A DNA stretch of 64,000 nucleotides. It comes from an uncultured Clostridia bacterium (GTDB lineage: Bacteria > Bacillota > Clostridia > Christensenellales > UBA1242). The translations under genes and the position numbers were made by a program. The stretch lies in NCBI GenBank assembly GCA_947588355.1, contig CANPYI010000002.1, positions 56,195 to 120,194 of the forward strand, read 5' to 3'. The notes under the pieces were generated by a model. The model was not told the origin of the DNA and ran no database searches. It saw only the letters and a program-made list of their open reading frames with translations. Each line of letters begins with the position of its first letter. Position 1 is the first letter of the stretch. Positions 21,601 to 26,775 of the stretch are shown here, piece by piece.

Positions 21601-22236
21601 TCCCAAATCACACTTCACTCTCAGCAAGATCAATCTGTGGACGTTTCATCGCTTTTGATTGACGGCAAGTTGACACTGAGCGAAGAAGTGCTCAAGGACA
21701 TGAATTTGAATGATTTTGGAACTTTGTATTTGCAAGTTACATTCTCGCGATTGATGTGGCAGGATTTGCAATTCGAAGATGAAACATTTGAAGGACTTGG
21801 CACAAAAGACAACCCATACAAAATCAACAATGAAAATGACCTTTCGCTTTTGATGAAACTTGTAAACAGCGGTGCTGTAAATGAAAACGGAGAGCAGTAC
21901 ACAAATCTCTGCTATGTGCTGACCAAAAATCTCAACATCAATGAAAGATTCTGGACTCCAATCGGGACATATGAATTTGCTTTCAATGGCACTTTTGATT
22001 TCAACAATCATAATGTGAAGGACATTACCAATGCCATCAAATACGAAACTGTGTCCTACAATGGTTTGTTTGGAGTTTTGGGCTCAAGTGCAACCATTTT
22101 GTATGGAAGCGGAATAAATTGGTGGTGGTTCTTGATTATAGCGTTGGTTGTTGTGCTTTTGATACTGCTTGTCGTTCTTATACTTGCCAACAAAAAACGC
22201 AAAAAAGAGAATGAAAAATTGGCAAAAAGAGGCTAA
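3667..22236 (+). CDS. Giant membrane-anchored surface protein with GLUG-like, InlB-B-like and MBG/YDG-like repeats
   Basis: A single unbroken frame of about 6,189 residues. I place the start at ATG 3667 (GGAAAGG just upstream) rather than the TTG at 3619, because a signal peptide then begins immediately: a basic MKNK, then a hydrophobic stretch to about residue 33. Residues 60-350 carry six GGLVG-type repeats (GLUG-like beta-helix), and a similar block lies at about 450-590. Segments near 1840-1930 and 4640-4725 resemble Listeria-Bacteroides (InlB B) repeats, with GYHLSSWN, GFHFEGW and LTLYANWS. Segments near 2880, 3210-3290, 3490-3675 and 4210-4295 have the TYDG/TYNG pattern of MBG/YDG domains. 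The C-terminus has a module like the N-terminal one, then a hydrophobic helix and the basic tail NKKRKKENEK. No LPXTG motif is present. An adhesin or cell-surface scaffold role is inferred; no enzymatic domain was recognised. Confidence 0.9.
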   Translation: MKNKIVFILIVFVFGLCGVFGVCGLPSFQVNASSAQSDIWNGEYVGSDDIGESDWFFDQSTNSFHIRSAKGLSFFASQLNSMGGSAAYDGKTVFLDTDIDLAGHSWTPISVDVGNAFNGTFDAQGHFVFNLNISAGSNYAGFFGVLGANAAIKNLNLRNVKISSDSATRVGGLVGFQNSGSLVIDNCSVKGVFGQLNASANTGGFVGQADSVTISNSMADISVSDTTNGAVGGLVGLAKDVKINYSYFAGKIETTSAHIGGLVGEISNSTQSSIENSYTIGTLTANGGAQLGGLAGHVAGSLTIDHVYNGGKIKYTLKEGSYIGGLVGLAVFGQTKISNSLMLGQMIGEEAGAGKYSPLYCSETQTIQLDKVYFENTLKHQQEESEYALEDLTFLAKTKDFYVNSQYFDSIWDFDKGWKIVSGDFPVFVAGHQTFNNDSELSSGTTLLLGQGTSESPYLIETAGDLALVSKIYGVGVDGISSDEHYFTLQNDINLIGKTWIPIGTTSSFVGVFDGNGHTISGLTCSLHDQFEYHGLFAQTGDAVIKNLTIDNVDFVNEGAKAKSSLIGNVAGNTYLINCVDKTDLSTIANVENGNLYVAYGKNNLSENVVDENSLNLKNIEITKLYDVTIAGNGGNFYTENVAEKTNDENNTKKIKTNESKTGLNANYIYNGEYHVLLDEDGNAVRQEIDSTFGKNLPKLSKDVGEADILVQRGFKLQGYAYGDDIEQIAYSSETEEWTNFQPSKAVNGLSANWQEATTTIKVVYNKYEQENFDVESNTENSYIGKTLVDKDEQEISTVTKDQQKVEIMSDGSDLYAEFVVPYDSFLENWEYIFETPKYKTEQSSAKLRGENFEIEGIFENFENGEFSKQLLAKPTSFANRDLTVYTKWKGQEKNNTITFEFTADDQDIDLRQVFAEQNFSLFGYNEQNLNKPQSYASSIVEQTNRSYKISFRYDSLFSDRLDNYLQFALSFSQGYRLNLGGATGNSEQILRNLITANDIDSNFGRLKFDVYSFSNIEDFNSVKFYNLYGDVTFKFNVAKESYIDNLTISSGVYFGIGPREIFKVQKDESGSITSNVQINNRSVWSDILTIIQSEQLKEDLASQQELYLAVDLVNKKLMFSMASNQVVDEIDISELIDQNNSFSLQYRADFTSNITYTITYTDVDIKTLKLERGDKTLVSVYFDQIDQESATIEYQATNDFVFIFSAQDNSSFSTYGYDNVDGVKFPNVKVLEYSAEELESPPTKFMVDFDDVVRQAKQNGEVLKGELRAVTRYTNATFKFDFRHEAELEQVSQTASQMGANAPKIINISGGGKYSVGTNGTATVYIENSDYFRFFADRNGSETASLYSDGNMGEYPKNEHFNVRVVVSNVGTESQEFVTNFNSANDMFLNASIEKFSKGTQVDELGTFLHDVYKISLYYLSTDQLTGLRAGLYTITLVCTDVLYSIDYSTRFVEYNDLYDENLGGLSQAKLLDDELQFSSQEDSSIQTNVTVSDAQNLENSITNIKFSDEVNLSTSLGEDNKGYTFFRWLAKSEGGTKVFAAQNYSSQFGNIFQASSILTEGMTANKITLSAIYVKKQITLSLAQSVKVGEVVFTNAKQGITLSMSSEQESISSYTYSFTADEPLEKKIDITLGGANGAGFYFTGYRIVDGTGNERKTFTQDQVGIDVDVISKKMTINLDWLQDWIKTENLSTNSTYYIQPILQEKTAEIYFHSGTGNENDFGDGRDGHVFQSNNQESTNLQFQISSLADAQLKFRSIVNLNSVSFVSQNSTQQTIANIFHHRMGYQPDSQYLWAWTTKQNASLADDERIFGNAFTLTSAFFEGASQKATIHLYRVWNPISYNITFLANNGTFADGQTSLQVSVLYDNVLEKENIPTEDSQLKVSRSGYHLSSWNTVEGNIVFTAGGDFKPGTYFNEKGEYIGTTDLTLYANWSAITYNVEINFNGATQFVGKEGESAQFQLAYGSAFKDIVFAEGVTGVEALSSSNVSRPGFLFNGLYAISDGQSRRISNSTIFNQDLLSFVFPELSGQEDTIQQNIAIVLYVGWQTDQSYFALSLNNNNFENLVYNMQEQPVYLAQIFSNENVVAGNYEIVATDDELQISLPQNANVDLDITLQNLQNATVTDNNWQSFVVLNAGYYSVALTITITDKALMLNLGRILTLQLELHITVLKASLDLSDVTNFDDMYLVNNLQRLVGPFLSTIANSSLTNAGNLENAVNVIKNLDSADDQIKNANNQQVYEFAMTKYYLLATTNNSTQHAIYKTWKYADYLAFKQTASKDLLSQISRNTIFFGFFDYQRDEDFQDLTSYATSIKMTAQKDEDTNFNPVNLSVENIKIGTSFGIRISANNLVELRVYVKPNPDDFDYILDNYVLETDTYGSYFVGGTAYIMPQILTLKNYAKNKSAYYSQRYEDNRDAQFVGGQQTALINGREYYLIGNYNGAPLYFTANLKTSNIGFEDAETPYTYSDLKNYLYFTDVSFVVSKGGTYTDMTPSFKPILSDDDIFIILTTEKVATLQFSAKYLTKEENFIYLRDLMENLYKNILQITKITLTDGTIISDNENLKTGNTYYNSNEMAVFEIVENDSNNVEVFVSKEVKSATFSVKTKTISDRIALFKWSDQPLYEVDGTMEDLDSFTIEIDKLDTQSSKEVSEFEYYAIFTDLVRLEIDKNFPENWNSEYVSALKLGETVTESILPYEEGFGRAVSLKLVNEDGSEGEDYTSINSENGVFEGISKIFKYATVKMSARWEVREDIECSSRFGDTYKLAVQSVSSFNVNDLFFLSNLNDNLFEYTYSWSVTYNDMQQGEFFGETINLKDGGSALASGTYTLTITGTLRNEFLQAGTLADETKTTTTCSCSVTLEFVKNKLEVLDLPQDEQRTATYNGQDHKRDFTVHIEYTTWDNDLQSEKHMSLNMSYIASGLIYFEIDDGKNTEMIDAGTYKIRLCLLETLFDLGSFSEEQFSFNFTVLPFELDLNTQQYKSQFSFTKLFNQPDPQMERQLVLAGEQVVLVLSRDKSDEFEGEDIGTYEVYLSDIRCTNKNNFKFVYSTDTEKLVLFENDTVTQTKQSIGTFTISKTGGLQVILSGDEMQNGILSVEYDGKSYSMSITENKLSILHEGANRTLDIALYDNTLGQDISAAGNIWEILKDKTNSVVASFFTSVQHESVTDADTYYFQFDMSNSDLSKYFSSISISTDYRFVITPKIIETSKFNLNKTYDNKSTAYIDLQGNVLDDIQGQEVYILATYNSVHFGDTVVTLELNIQSYNFTLETPYVNATINKLKATLKLQAIESAFKYGEISMETLAENLPISNATLVDKDDKVLDLSWLTDYIEFYDISYSLKSIDLANSRGFLYKGTYIVGTQEESNINIIATFQDFDMTIQGVTFTVEALPIQHTVQAGIVQLTTIETPLEEYTQQLTIAQTEDVVDLIFTIKDLQTPLVAKSYDFVLKSYDNLNDSIIVTINEDNNAVIVTEVADSVVLQIQQSDLSKLTTTYDGQDYILSATDEDLQNKTFTVSHGSVGQTIHIEIVSEVSITSFTRFEIYTSENKEAKFNKAGRYALTFVVEANGYQNLILRGYEFVIAPKTILVDNLDTTVFNKTYDGNSTTTPCENFTEKVEGDNAWITAIFFDSDAGVDKDISLYLQGGDKDNYILSKNRATATISPATATISFAKDKVDDGVQYTYGEITLQDGVLNGISFVVKCGETQLSSMLYTLTATIKSQELEPSSQNYLQVSDDGYDISVQSTVSSKNYTIQQFVGKIYIIPRDVTIEFKRRGQISVEYGTQEWKNLSADSPYKYTIPAIDNPLLEEISVGLAIDQLNDKDLGVYKIASAISYNKNYNVTVKEDDVYAFEIIRQRQRIYVMFESEKTEIEVVYNGGAYNNIKIQRSGEDWLLVISNTLAENIQVALKFYLLVDGEYTPFEGQLNDLASTLNFSQVLGEVRDVGTYNIVATNTSSSTSDDVKMGKNNSMIAFTLKITEKDVYFNTAEIVQTFNNADAVYTVDAQDYVSGIAVADKLSLTLTFKDGEKIAKYVTDDYYTVEAELVGDTYKNYKLNIQTVDKNTVKGKIDRKDITFVYSSQTLTYGDVAENETLPIYYSFDFDIVGFDYDKYLAEKKKVYPDFDESQSFDFTIKIKDPKYSTSRHLEFGEYYLEFESSVSTTSDFRVSYFNINGDNTVTGDNFSQKASLTIRKKDISLVPASGKTWQDIFTKEYDGSYEAKIVDEEGTRLVNVRQSELLSNLSGRDEVSVSSASYPALQGQGLLMNFALSGYDSKNYQVSQQIYGTITPVEIEIEFLMNGATSDVAGQMLRALAYPFVDDSTYLTSNSYDSATSSTASFPSTLSGVVGKVFTHWSLQFENLAENKIQTLQALCDSFGLQTAILNEEGVPIFAITVGNNAATVALLAELLKDDTYGMDYKTIDKITFHSNWEVEKYTLSIQVADENGNPKALGRVTSDDFEGEVTDFATFEDVYEFGTSISMAAQPNERVTFYGFYLGSVHITNEGLYDCGKFTIDQSGEKITLNIDQISGDLNIVVRFSVQQVNIQLQLSEYDAELSGGNLDFERDRDGNYVCMTDYFSLQNVRFSALPTITIVGHIHTGFIVNDQTILSAEYETTLLTTYLTDDKASSITLVITPKFEPKTISVVLDFNYTGGEKRTIYVKYGSTYETAQGWQENLDDQLNEGFHFEGWFDENETEVSGSDTVLTDKETITLTAHWSELTYELRLTISHTRMTMFSGVDFEKIGDTYVATGIKFGTNMEFVLYAEDGYKFPEDWQDNFNVNLADDGKIANVSFKMPSKTLIKEVEMIALPHTITFGGENLQKVDVFDITDEKTKIEVFEQEQKFTQEAGRAVRFEVTASKGYIMSENVVLSWADGQPLQQHELEDLQHSIQLDENGILILQIFGLVRDISITFQTAAKTNTLTLVFETKEAIATVVVDGQSYTLERLPILQCQTAQTFSFEVQFAHGYKFGQVESEEFAVSYNEILNNEQFTGRYTFEISDIYGDGQIIISSALRQFTISTSVISYNEDREKEDNPQNQAYIQIGEQNLSSVTQDFGTEVTIVLQNAASFKFAGWSKDGETVISETNLAEEGLRLLHGNTWSYTVDNDTTLYAIFAEGPYTISLGMLDYVFYITNGKSNVENQFVALENGQYFESDGQTEITESFQLVYGANKEIVVNIPTGYVFYGLGFFDIENKFVFLGQPYLRPAQTRQERVVVNSLEFGTTFVERIYMVVVSQLTSIKVSSKIDFAGKYEDDKDVGSIELVGSDGTSVNSAGWIEGTRLHYLAGDFSNGNVKDVRNFSIVAYTGDTVYLKVNNPRAGYRIGSLLVNNEEFFVLSGPTQGVDSVIYQISGIVGGMSGLEITVLYVPNLNTINLKFVQEGQDSNVAVGGGMFQSTTQDGTKMWITGNESTQLIVTAYTDVSFTVQAYIRAGFYVNKEDVENNLVVLSPSNIVRLSSVQYTPLSVELSGFTGRISFVVEGFAGINDINILLKSSKYTVMFMDNETVLATVRNVAFNTSLQESLSQQNSQNITAGNLVYVNGYLDLVRTLEKHHFEGYFTFQNGAGVRYVDSTGKAVSTWQESGYAFNSLKNKFELTSNAFVDQDGNMVVKLYLYMSFLKTRLTFNFQPSGINLTAQNMVTGIDPTNSWFYEASPNYIEVSFNTDIYITAPETNGYKFFKFIIAQKTFDGTWLTAVTSYQSRVPWSTNNVDQIVEVNIDVVYFAKVDVDVVGGDGTYTISQDNDSDSQADAMISQGYVSTEKPFTITAKPEEGYIFNQWRYLGQVSSNPTISLTIYSNVTLTMNLSGVAATLDFSKYDLAKGHIESITIHSKSGRERTETLGSGNVGNFNRYPNKLFVSVNVGDQITFKVATNTNVGVSWNLDNVTFARFSGNYQYFVFEVGSALANKTTAVIPAFTNTHRAIYINSQFDQDLTSAIDMNNVDFAGQILCNGKQVEYLLAKREDAVEIDLLANARYEISQITLHSQQDQSVDVSSLLIDGKLTLSEEVLKDMNLNDFGTLYLQVTFSRLMWQDLQFEDETFEGLGTKDNPYKINNENDLSLLMKLVNSGAVNENGEQYTNLCYVLTKNLNINERFWTPIGTYEFAFNGTFDFNNHNVKDITNAIKYETVSYNGLFGVLGSSATILYGSGINWWWFLIIALVVVLLILLVVLILANKKRKKENEKLAKRG
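4165..4710 (+). repeat. Six GGLVG-type (GLUG-like) repeats in the giant protein
   Basis: The encoded repeats begin GGLVGFQNSG, GGFVGQADS, GGLVGLAKD, GGLVGEISN, GGLAGHVAG and GGLVGLAVF, spaced roughly 25-35 residues apart and each followed by a short strand with an SNS/ENS-type turn. This is the pattern of GLUG beta-helix repeats of surface proteins. The DNA copies are diverged, so they are not a recent tandem duplication. Confidence 0.75.
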
Positions 22237-22257
22237 AAACAAAAATATTTTTGCATC

Positions 22258-22317
22258 AAAAGAAATAAAATAAAGCAAGGAAATTTTTATGAACATTTTT
22301 CTTGCTTTATTTCTTTT
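22258..22317 (+). promoter_or_regulatory. Inverted repeat enclosing the uppP ribosome binding site and start codon
   Basis: The left arm 22258-22279 pairs with the right arm 22301-22317: 17 base pairs with one 5-nt bulge, including AAGCAAG with CTTGCTT. The left arm ends in the Shine-Dalgarno region and the right arm lies in codons 5-10 of uppP, so the ATG sits in the loop. It may restrict translation or help end the upstream transcript; no clear U-tract follows. Confidence 0.4.
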
Positions 22318-23062
22318 GGGGATCGTACAAGGGTTGACTGAATTTTTGCCTGTTTCCTCTTCCGGCCATCTTGTGCTTTTTTCCAAAATTTTTGGCATTG
22401 AAGAGAGCCTTTTTTTAAGCATTATTTTGCATGTTGCCACACTGCTTTCAATTATTGTTGTCCTTCGCAAAAAGATCTGGTTTATGATTTGTCACCCTTT
22501 CAGCCAACAAACTATGCAAATCGTTGTTGCCACGATTCCGACTTGTCTTATCGTGCTTGTGCTTATGCCAATAATAAAACAGTCTTTTGCCGGAGCGCTG
22601 CTTCCACTTTGTTTTGCCCTTTCCGCCACTCTGTTGCTTTTTGCGGAGATTTTGACAAGAAAAAATGTCAAAAACAACAAACAAAACAACATGACTTACA
22701 AAACAGCAATTTTGATGGGCGTGGCACAGGGCTTTGCTGTTTTTCCGGGCATCTCTCGTTCTGGCAGCACAATAAGTGCTGGTCTTATGCAGGGGGCAAA
22801 CAAAACTGAAGTTGCAGAATTTTCTTTTTTGATGTCTATTCCAATAATTCTGCTTTCTATGATTATGGAAATTTATGAGGTGGTCATCGCACAAACAGCA
22901 CTTCAGATTTCTGTGTGGCCGACTATGTTTTCGTTTTTCACTGCATTTGTTGTTGGCATTTTTGCAATCAAAATCATGATAAAAGTCACCTCGCACGCAA
23001 AACTGCAGTGGTTTTCGCTTTATTTGGCAATAATTGCAGTTGTTTCACTGTTTTTTGTGTAA
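22289..23062 (+). CDS. uppP: Undecaprenyl-diphosphatase (BacA/UppP family)
   Basis: A polytopic membrane enzyme of 257 aa that recycles undecaprenyl diphosphate to the monophosphate carrier used for peptidoglycan and wall-polymer precursors. Overproduction is known to give bacitracin resistance. The two family signatures are intact: QGLTEFLPVSSSGH at residues 14-27 and FPGISRSGST near 150. About eight hydrophobic segments are evident. AAGGAAA lies 8 nt before the ATG. The gene follows the giant surface-protein gene by 52 nt with no clear terminator between them, only the inverted repeat that also covers this start, so read-through is possible. Confidence 0.95.
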   Translation: MNIFLALFLLGIVQGLTEFLPVSSSGHLVLFSKIFGIEESLFLSIILHVATLLSIIVVLRKKIWFMICHPFSQQTMQIVVATIPTCLIVLVLMPIIKQSFAGALLPLCFALSATLLLFAEILTRKNVKNNKQNNMTYKTAILMGVAQGFAVFPGISRSGSTISAGLMQGANKTEVAEFSFLMSIPIILLSMIMEIYEVVIAQTALQISVWPTMFSFFTAFVVGIFAIKIMIKVTSHAKLQWFSLYLAIIAVVSLFFV

Positions 23063-23101
23063 ATCTGTCCTATTTTACGCGATTGTTCAATATTATATTG
23101 C

Positions 23102-25759
23102 ATGAGATTTTTAAAGAAAAAAGATTTAAACAATATTACACCAATACCAAGCAAAGAAAGCGTGGAATTTTACAAAAAAACATGCAATGAGTGTATTGAA
23201 TATTTTGATTCAAAGGCCGACGGTTTGACTTTTGGACAAGCACAACAACGTTTGCCAGAAGCCAAAAAAGTGCAAATTCAGGCAGAGAAAAAACAAGGTT
23301 TTTTGTCGAAATTTTTTGCACAAATCAAAGAACTTATGGTGCTTGTACTGTTGGTTTCGGGCATATTGTCAATCACGATAGGCATTTTGGAGCATTCATC
23401 AGGTGAAATTGTTGACGGCAGCATTATTTTGAGCATTGTTGTTATGAATGCTTTGTTTGGAGTTTATCAAGAAAGAAAAAGTGAAAAGGCAATAGAAAGT
23501 CTTAAAAATATCACTCAGCCTCAAACAAATGTTTTGCGCGATGGCAAAATTTGCAAAATCAACACCAGCCAACTTGTGCATGGAGATATTGTTTTTTTGG
23601 AGGCGGGCAGTATTGTGCCTGCTGATTTAAGACTTATCGAAACAAGCAATTTCAAAGTTTCGGAGGCATCACTCACCGGAGAAAGTGAGCCTGTCGAGAA
23701 ATTTGCCGATTATGTTTATGACAAACAAATTCAACTTGCTGACAGAAAAAATATGACATATGCTGGCAGCGTTGTGGAAAATGGACATGCTAAGGGCGTT
23801 GTTGTTGCAATAGGTCAAGAAAGTGAAATAGGAAAGATCGCCAAAAGTTTGTCGGACACAAAAAAAGATATGACACCACTTCAAAAGTCAATCCAAGGCG
23901 TCGGAAAAGTTTTGACAAACATCATTTTGCTTATGGCAACAATAACTTTTATTTTGGAAGTTGTTGCCAATCCGCAGCAAATTCTTCGTGCATTTTTGAC
24001 AGCAGTTGCGATTTCTGTGGCGGCAATTCCTGAGAGTATGCCGGCAGTGATTACAATTATTATGAGTCTTGGAATTGCAAAACTTTCACGCCAAAAAGCA
24101 ATAGTAAAACGCATGCACGCCGTTGAAACGCTCGGGGCATGCGATGTTATTTGCAGCGACAAAACCGGCACAATCACTCAAAATCGCATGAAAGCGGTGG
24201 ATTTTTTCACTTTTTTTGACAAAAAAAATAATAATTTTGAAATTTTTCTCAATAGCATGGTGTTATGCAATGACGCCAAACAAGGTCAAAACGGTTGGGT
24301 TGGCGGCAGCACAGAGGTGGCACTTGTGGAGTTTGCTGAAAAGTACAAAATATGCAAAACAGAGTCCGACAAAAAATATCCGCGTTTAGATGAACTTTCT
24401 TTCAATAGTCAACGCAAAATGATGACCACCTTAAATAGTGTTGACGGCAAAAAAGTTTGTTTTATGAAAGGCGCACTTGACAGAGTGCTTTCACATTGCA
24501 CAAAATGTTTGACAAGTGAAGGCGTTGTTGTTCTTGATGAAAAAATAAAAGATGAAATTTTGCAGAAAAACAAAAAGATGTGTGAAAACGCGTTGCGCGT
24601 GATCAGTTTTGCTTTCAAGCAAAGCGAAAATATCTGTGAAGAAGATTTTGTGTTTTTGGGGCTTTGCGGACTTCAAGATCCGCCTCGCCCGGAAATAGAA
24701 AATGCAGTGCAAGTTTGCCGAAAAGCAGGCATGAGGCCGGTTATGATTACGGGTGACTTTAAGGACACCGCTTTTGCTGTTGCAAAACAAGTTGGAATCG
24801 CAAAAGATATAAGTCAAGTGATTTCAGGTGAGGAAATTGACAAAATTTCTGATGAACAATTTTTGAAAATTGTCGAAGAAAAGTGCGTTTTTGCAAGAGT
24901 TTCGCCAAACCATAAAGTGCGCATTGTGGAGGCGTTAAAGGAAAACGGTCATATCACCGCCATGACGGGTGACGGTGTGAATGACGCCCCAAGTTTAAAA
25001 AAGGCGGACATCGGCATTGGCATGGGCAAAACAGGAACAGATGTCACAAAGGACGTGGCGGATATTCTTATCACTGACGACAATTTTGCAACAATCATTG
25101 TGGCAGTTGAGGAAGGCAGAAAGATTTATTCCAATATCCAAAAAACAATCAAATATCTTTTTTCTGCAAATATGGCAGAAATTTTGTCACTCTTTTTCTT
25201 GACAATAATGTTTCCAAAATTGACGTTTTTGCTTCCTGTCCAGATATTGTTTGTCAACCTTATCACTGACAGTTTGCCAGCAATTGCACTGGGCGTGGAG
25301 CCGGTTGAAAAGGAAATCATGTCTCATAAGCCGCGTAAAAAGAGTGAAGGACTTTTTGGTGGCGGCATGGGTGTTTCGCTTTTGATTTTGGGTTTTGCGC
25401 AAACGATTTTGACGATGTCGGCATATTTTTTAGGGCTCTTTCTTCACAACGAATCAGTGGCAATCACAATGGCATTTTACACACTTAACTTTATACAACT
25501 TTTTTATATGTTCACCGCACGCACAAATGAATATTGCTTCACTTCCAATCCATTCAAAAACAAATTTTTCACTTTGTCGCTTGTGCTTGGCTTTGGACTT
25601 TTGGCAATCATTGCTTGCACTGGACTTAGAGAAGTTTTGCAACTAGAAAAATTGGACGCTTTTTGTTGGATATTCGTTTTTGTTTTGTCAATTTCAATTA
25701 TTTTTATTGGCGAAATTTACAAATTTGTGGGAAAAATCGTTCAAAAGCGAAAAAAATAA
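23102..25759 (+). CDS. Ca2+-type cation-transporting P-ATPase (P2A)
   Basis: A P-type ATPase of 885 aa that pumps cations out of the cytoplasm, probably Ca2+. The actuator loop LTGES is near residue 198, the phosphorylation motif DKTGTIT near 353, and the hinge TGDGVNDAP near 622. Ion-site helices are readable: M4 has AAIPESMPAV, M5 has SANMAEIL, and M6 has VNLITDSLPA, matching the Asn, Glu and Asn-x-x-Thr-Asp pattern of Ca2+ pumps. M4 has PES where most family members have PEG. No Shine-Dalgarno sequence precedes the ATG. TATTAT ends 5 nt before it, but its -35 is poor, so leaderless initiation is possible but uncertain. Confidence 0.92.
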   Translation: MRFLKKKDLNNITPIPSKESVEFYKKTCNECIEYFDSKADGLTFGQAQQRLPEAKKVQIQAEKKQGFLSKFFAQIKELMVLVLLVSGILSITIGILEHSSGEIVDGSIILSIVVMNALFGVYQERKSEKAIESLKNITQPQTNVLRDGKICKINTSQLVHGDIVFLEAGSIVPADLRLIETSNFKVSEASLTGESEPVEKFADYVYDKQIQLADRKNMTYAGSVVENGHAKGVVVAIGQESEIGKIAKSLSDTKKDMTPLQKSIQGVGKVLTNIILLMATITFILEVVANPQQILRAFLTAVAISVAAIPESMPAVITIIMSLGIAKLSRQKAIVKRMHAVETLGACDVICSDKTGTITQNRMKAVDFFTFFDKKNNNFEIFLNSMVLCNDAKQGQNGWVGGSTEVALVEFAEKYKICKTESDKKYPRLDELSFNSQRKMMTTLNSVDGKKVCFMKGALDRVLSHCTKCLTSEGVVVLDEKIKDEILQKNKKMCENALRVISFAFKQSENICEEDFVFLGLCGLQDPPRPEIENAVQVCRKAGMRPVMITGDFKDTAFAVAKQVGIAKDISQVISGEEIDKISDEQFLKIVEEKCVFARVSPNHKVRIVEALKENGHITAMTGDGVNDAPSLKKADIGIGMGKTGTDVTKDVADILITDDNFATIIVAVEEGRKIYSNIQKTIKYLFSANMAEILSLFFLTIMFPKLTFLLPVQILFVNLITDSLPAIALGVEPVEKEIMSHKPRKKSEGLFGGGMGVSLLILGFAQTILTMSAYFLGLFLHNESVAITMAFYTLNFIQLFYMFTARTNEYCFTSNPFKNKFFTLSLVLGFGLLAIIACTGLREVLQLEKLDAFCWIFVFVLSISIIFIGEIYKFVGKIVQKRKK

Positions 25760-25786
25760 CAATATCTATTCAATCTTTTTGTATTC

Positions 25787-25815
25787 TTGCATTTTTAAAG
25801 AAAATATGCTAAAAT
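25787..25815 (+). promoter_or_regulatory. Promoter of holB placed for a leaderless mRNA
   Basis: TTGCAT (25787-25792), a 17-bp spacer, an extended TGc and TAAAAT (25810-25815). Only 6 nt separate the -10 hexamer from the holB ATG, so transcription should start at or next to the A of the ATG. No Shine-Dalgarno sequence is present. Confidence 0.65.
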
Positions 25816-25821
25816 CTTTGT

Positions 25822-26775
25822 ATGGACTTGACAGAAATCATCAAAAGCCAAAAATTCTTCAAAGATTTGGTGCAAAAAAAAGAAAAAGGCGTGCTGTCTT
25901 GCGCTACGCTTTTTTTCTGTGAAGACAGCATCACGGCGGACATAACACTCAATCTTTGCGCTCTTTTGATGGAGTATCCCACTTTTGATTTGATGAATGA
26001 AAACAGTGCCGAATATATTCGTGTGGCAAGTGGTACGGAACTTGATATAAAAAAGTATCCAAAAGAGGGGCGAATAGTAGTTTCAGATTCCAACGAAATT
26101 GTTGCAGAAAGTTTTGTCAGACCAGTGAATTTGCCAAACAAGATTTTTCTTATTGGAAATTTTGAAGATGCAACACCCGAGGCACAAAACAAACTTCTAA
26201 AAACATTGGAAGAGCCACCAAAAAATGTTTACTTTTTTTTGAGTGCAAAAAGTGAAGAAAAAGTGCTTCCAACAATCAAATCAAGGTGTGACAAAATAAA
26301 AATTGTTCCGCTTTCGCAGGAAGATATTTCACATTTTTGCGATAACCAACTTGCATGTATTTTGGGTGGAGGATTTGTTGGAAAAACACTCTTTCTTGAA
26401 AAGAAAGATGATTTGAAAGTTTTATCCGATTTTGCAATTTCTATTTTAACGGAAATGAAAAACAGCAAGCAAGTTTTAAAATTTTCAAACAAATTTTTGG
26501 ATTATCGCAGCGAAATTGATATTTTGTTTGATGTGCTTTTGCTGGCGATTGAAGATATCATAAAACTTAAGTGTGAAAGTGAGGGGATTTGTCGCCTGAA
26601 GCCATATTTGGGGCAACTTAAAGACGTTGAGCCAGAATTTTCGGTGCGCTCTTTGTGTGAAATTTCCAAGTTGGTCACACAGTTTCGTGAGAAGATTGAA
26701 TTCAATGCAAATATGACGGTTGCTGTGGACAATTTTTTATTAAAGATTTTGGAGGTAAAATATTTATGCAAATAG
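25822..26775 (+). CDS. holB: DNA polymerase III delta' subunit-like clamp-loader protein
   Basis: The 317-aa product resembles delta', the non-ATPase stator of the clamp loader. The central EAQNKLLKTLEEPP near residue 120 and the following FFLSAKSEEKVLPTIKSRC correspond to the sensor-1/SRC region shared with DnaX. No Walker A motif is present, as expected for delta'. It overlaps ricT by 10 nt, and holB-ricT-trmN6 is the same order as holB-yaaT-(yabA)-yabB in Bacillus; yabA is absent here. The start is the ATG 6 nt after a -10 element, so the mRNA is predicted to be leaderless. Confidence 0.88.
   Translation: MDLTEIIKSQKFFKDLVQKKEKGVLSCATLFFCEDSITADITLNLCALLMEYPTFDLMNENSAEYIRVASGTELDIKKYPKEGRIVVSDSNEIVAESFVRPVNLPNKIFLIGNFEDATPEAQNKLLKTLEEPPKNVYFFLSAKSEEKVLPTIKSRCDKIKIVPLSQEDISHFCDNQLACILGGGFVGKTLFLEKKDDLKVLSDFAISILTEMKNSKQVLKFSNKFLDYRSEIDILFDVLLLAIEDIIKLKCESEGICRLKPYLGQLKDVEPEFSVRSLCEISKLVTQFREKIEFNANMTVAVDNFLLKILEVKYLCK

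Noticed and set aside
22140-22236. LPXTG-type sortase anchor in the giant protein
   Set aside because: No LPXTG-like motif precedes the C-terminal helix; the same holds for the other two large surface proteins.
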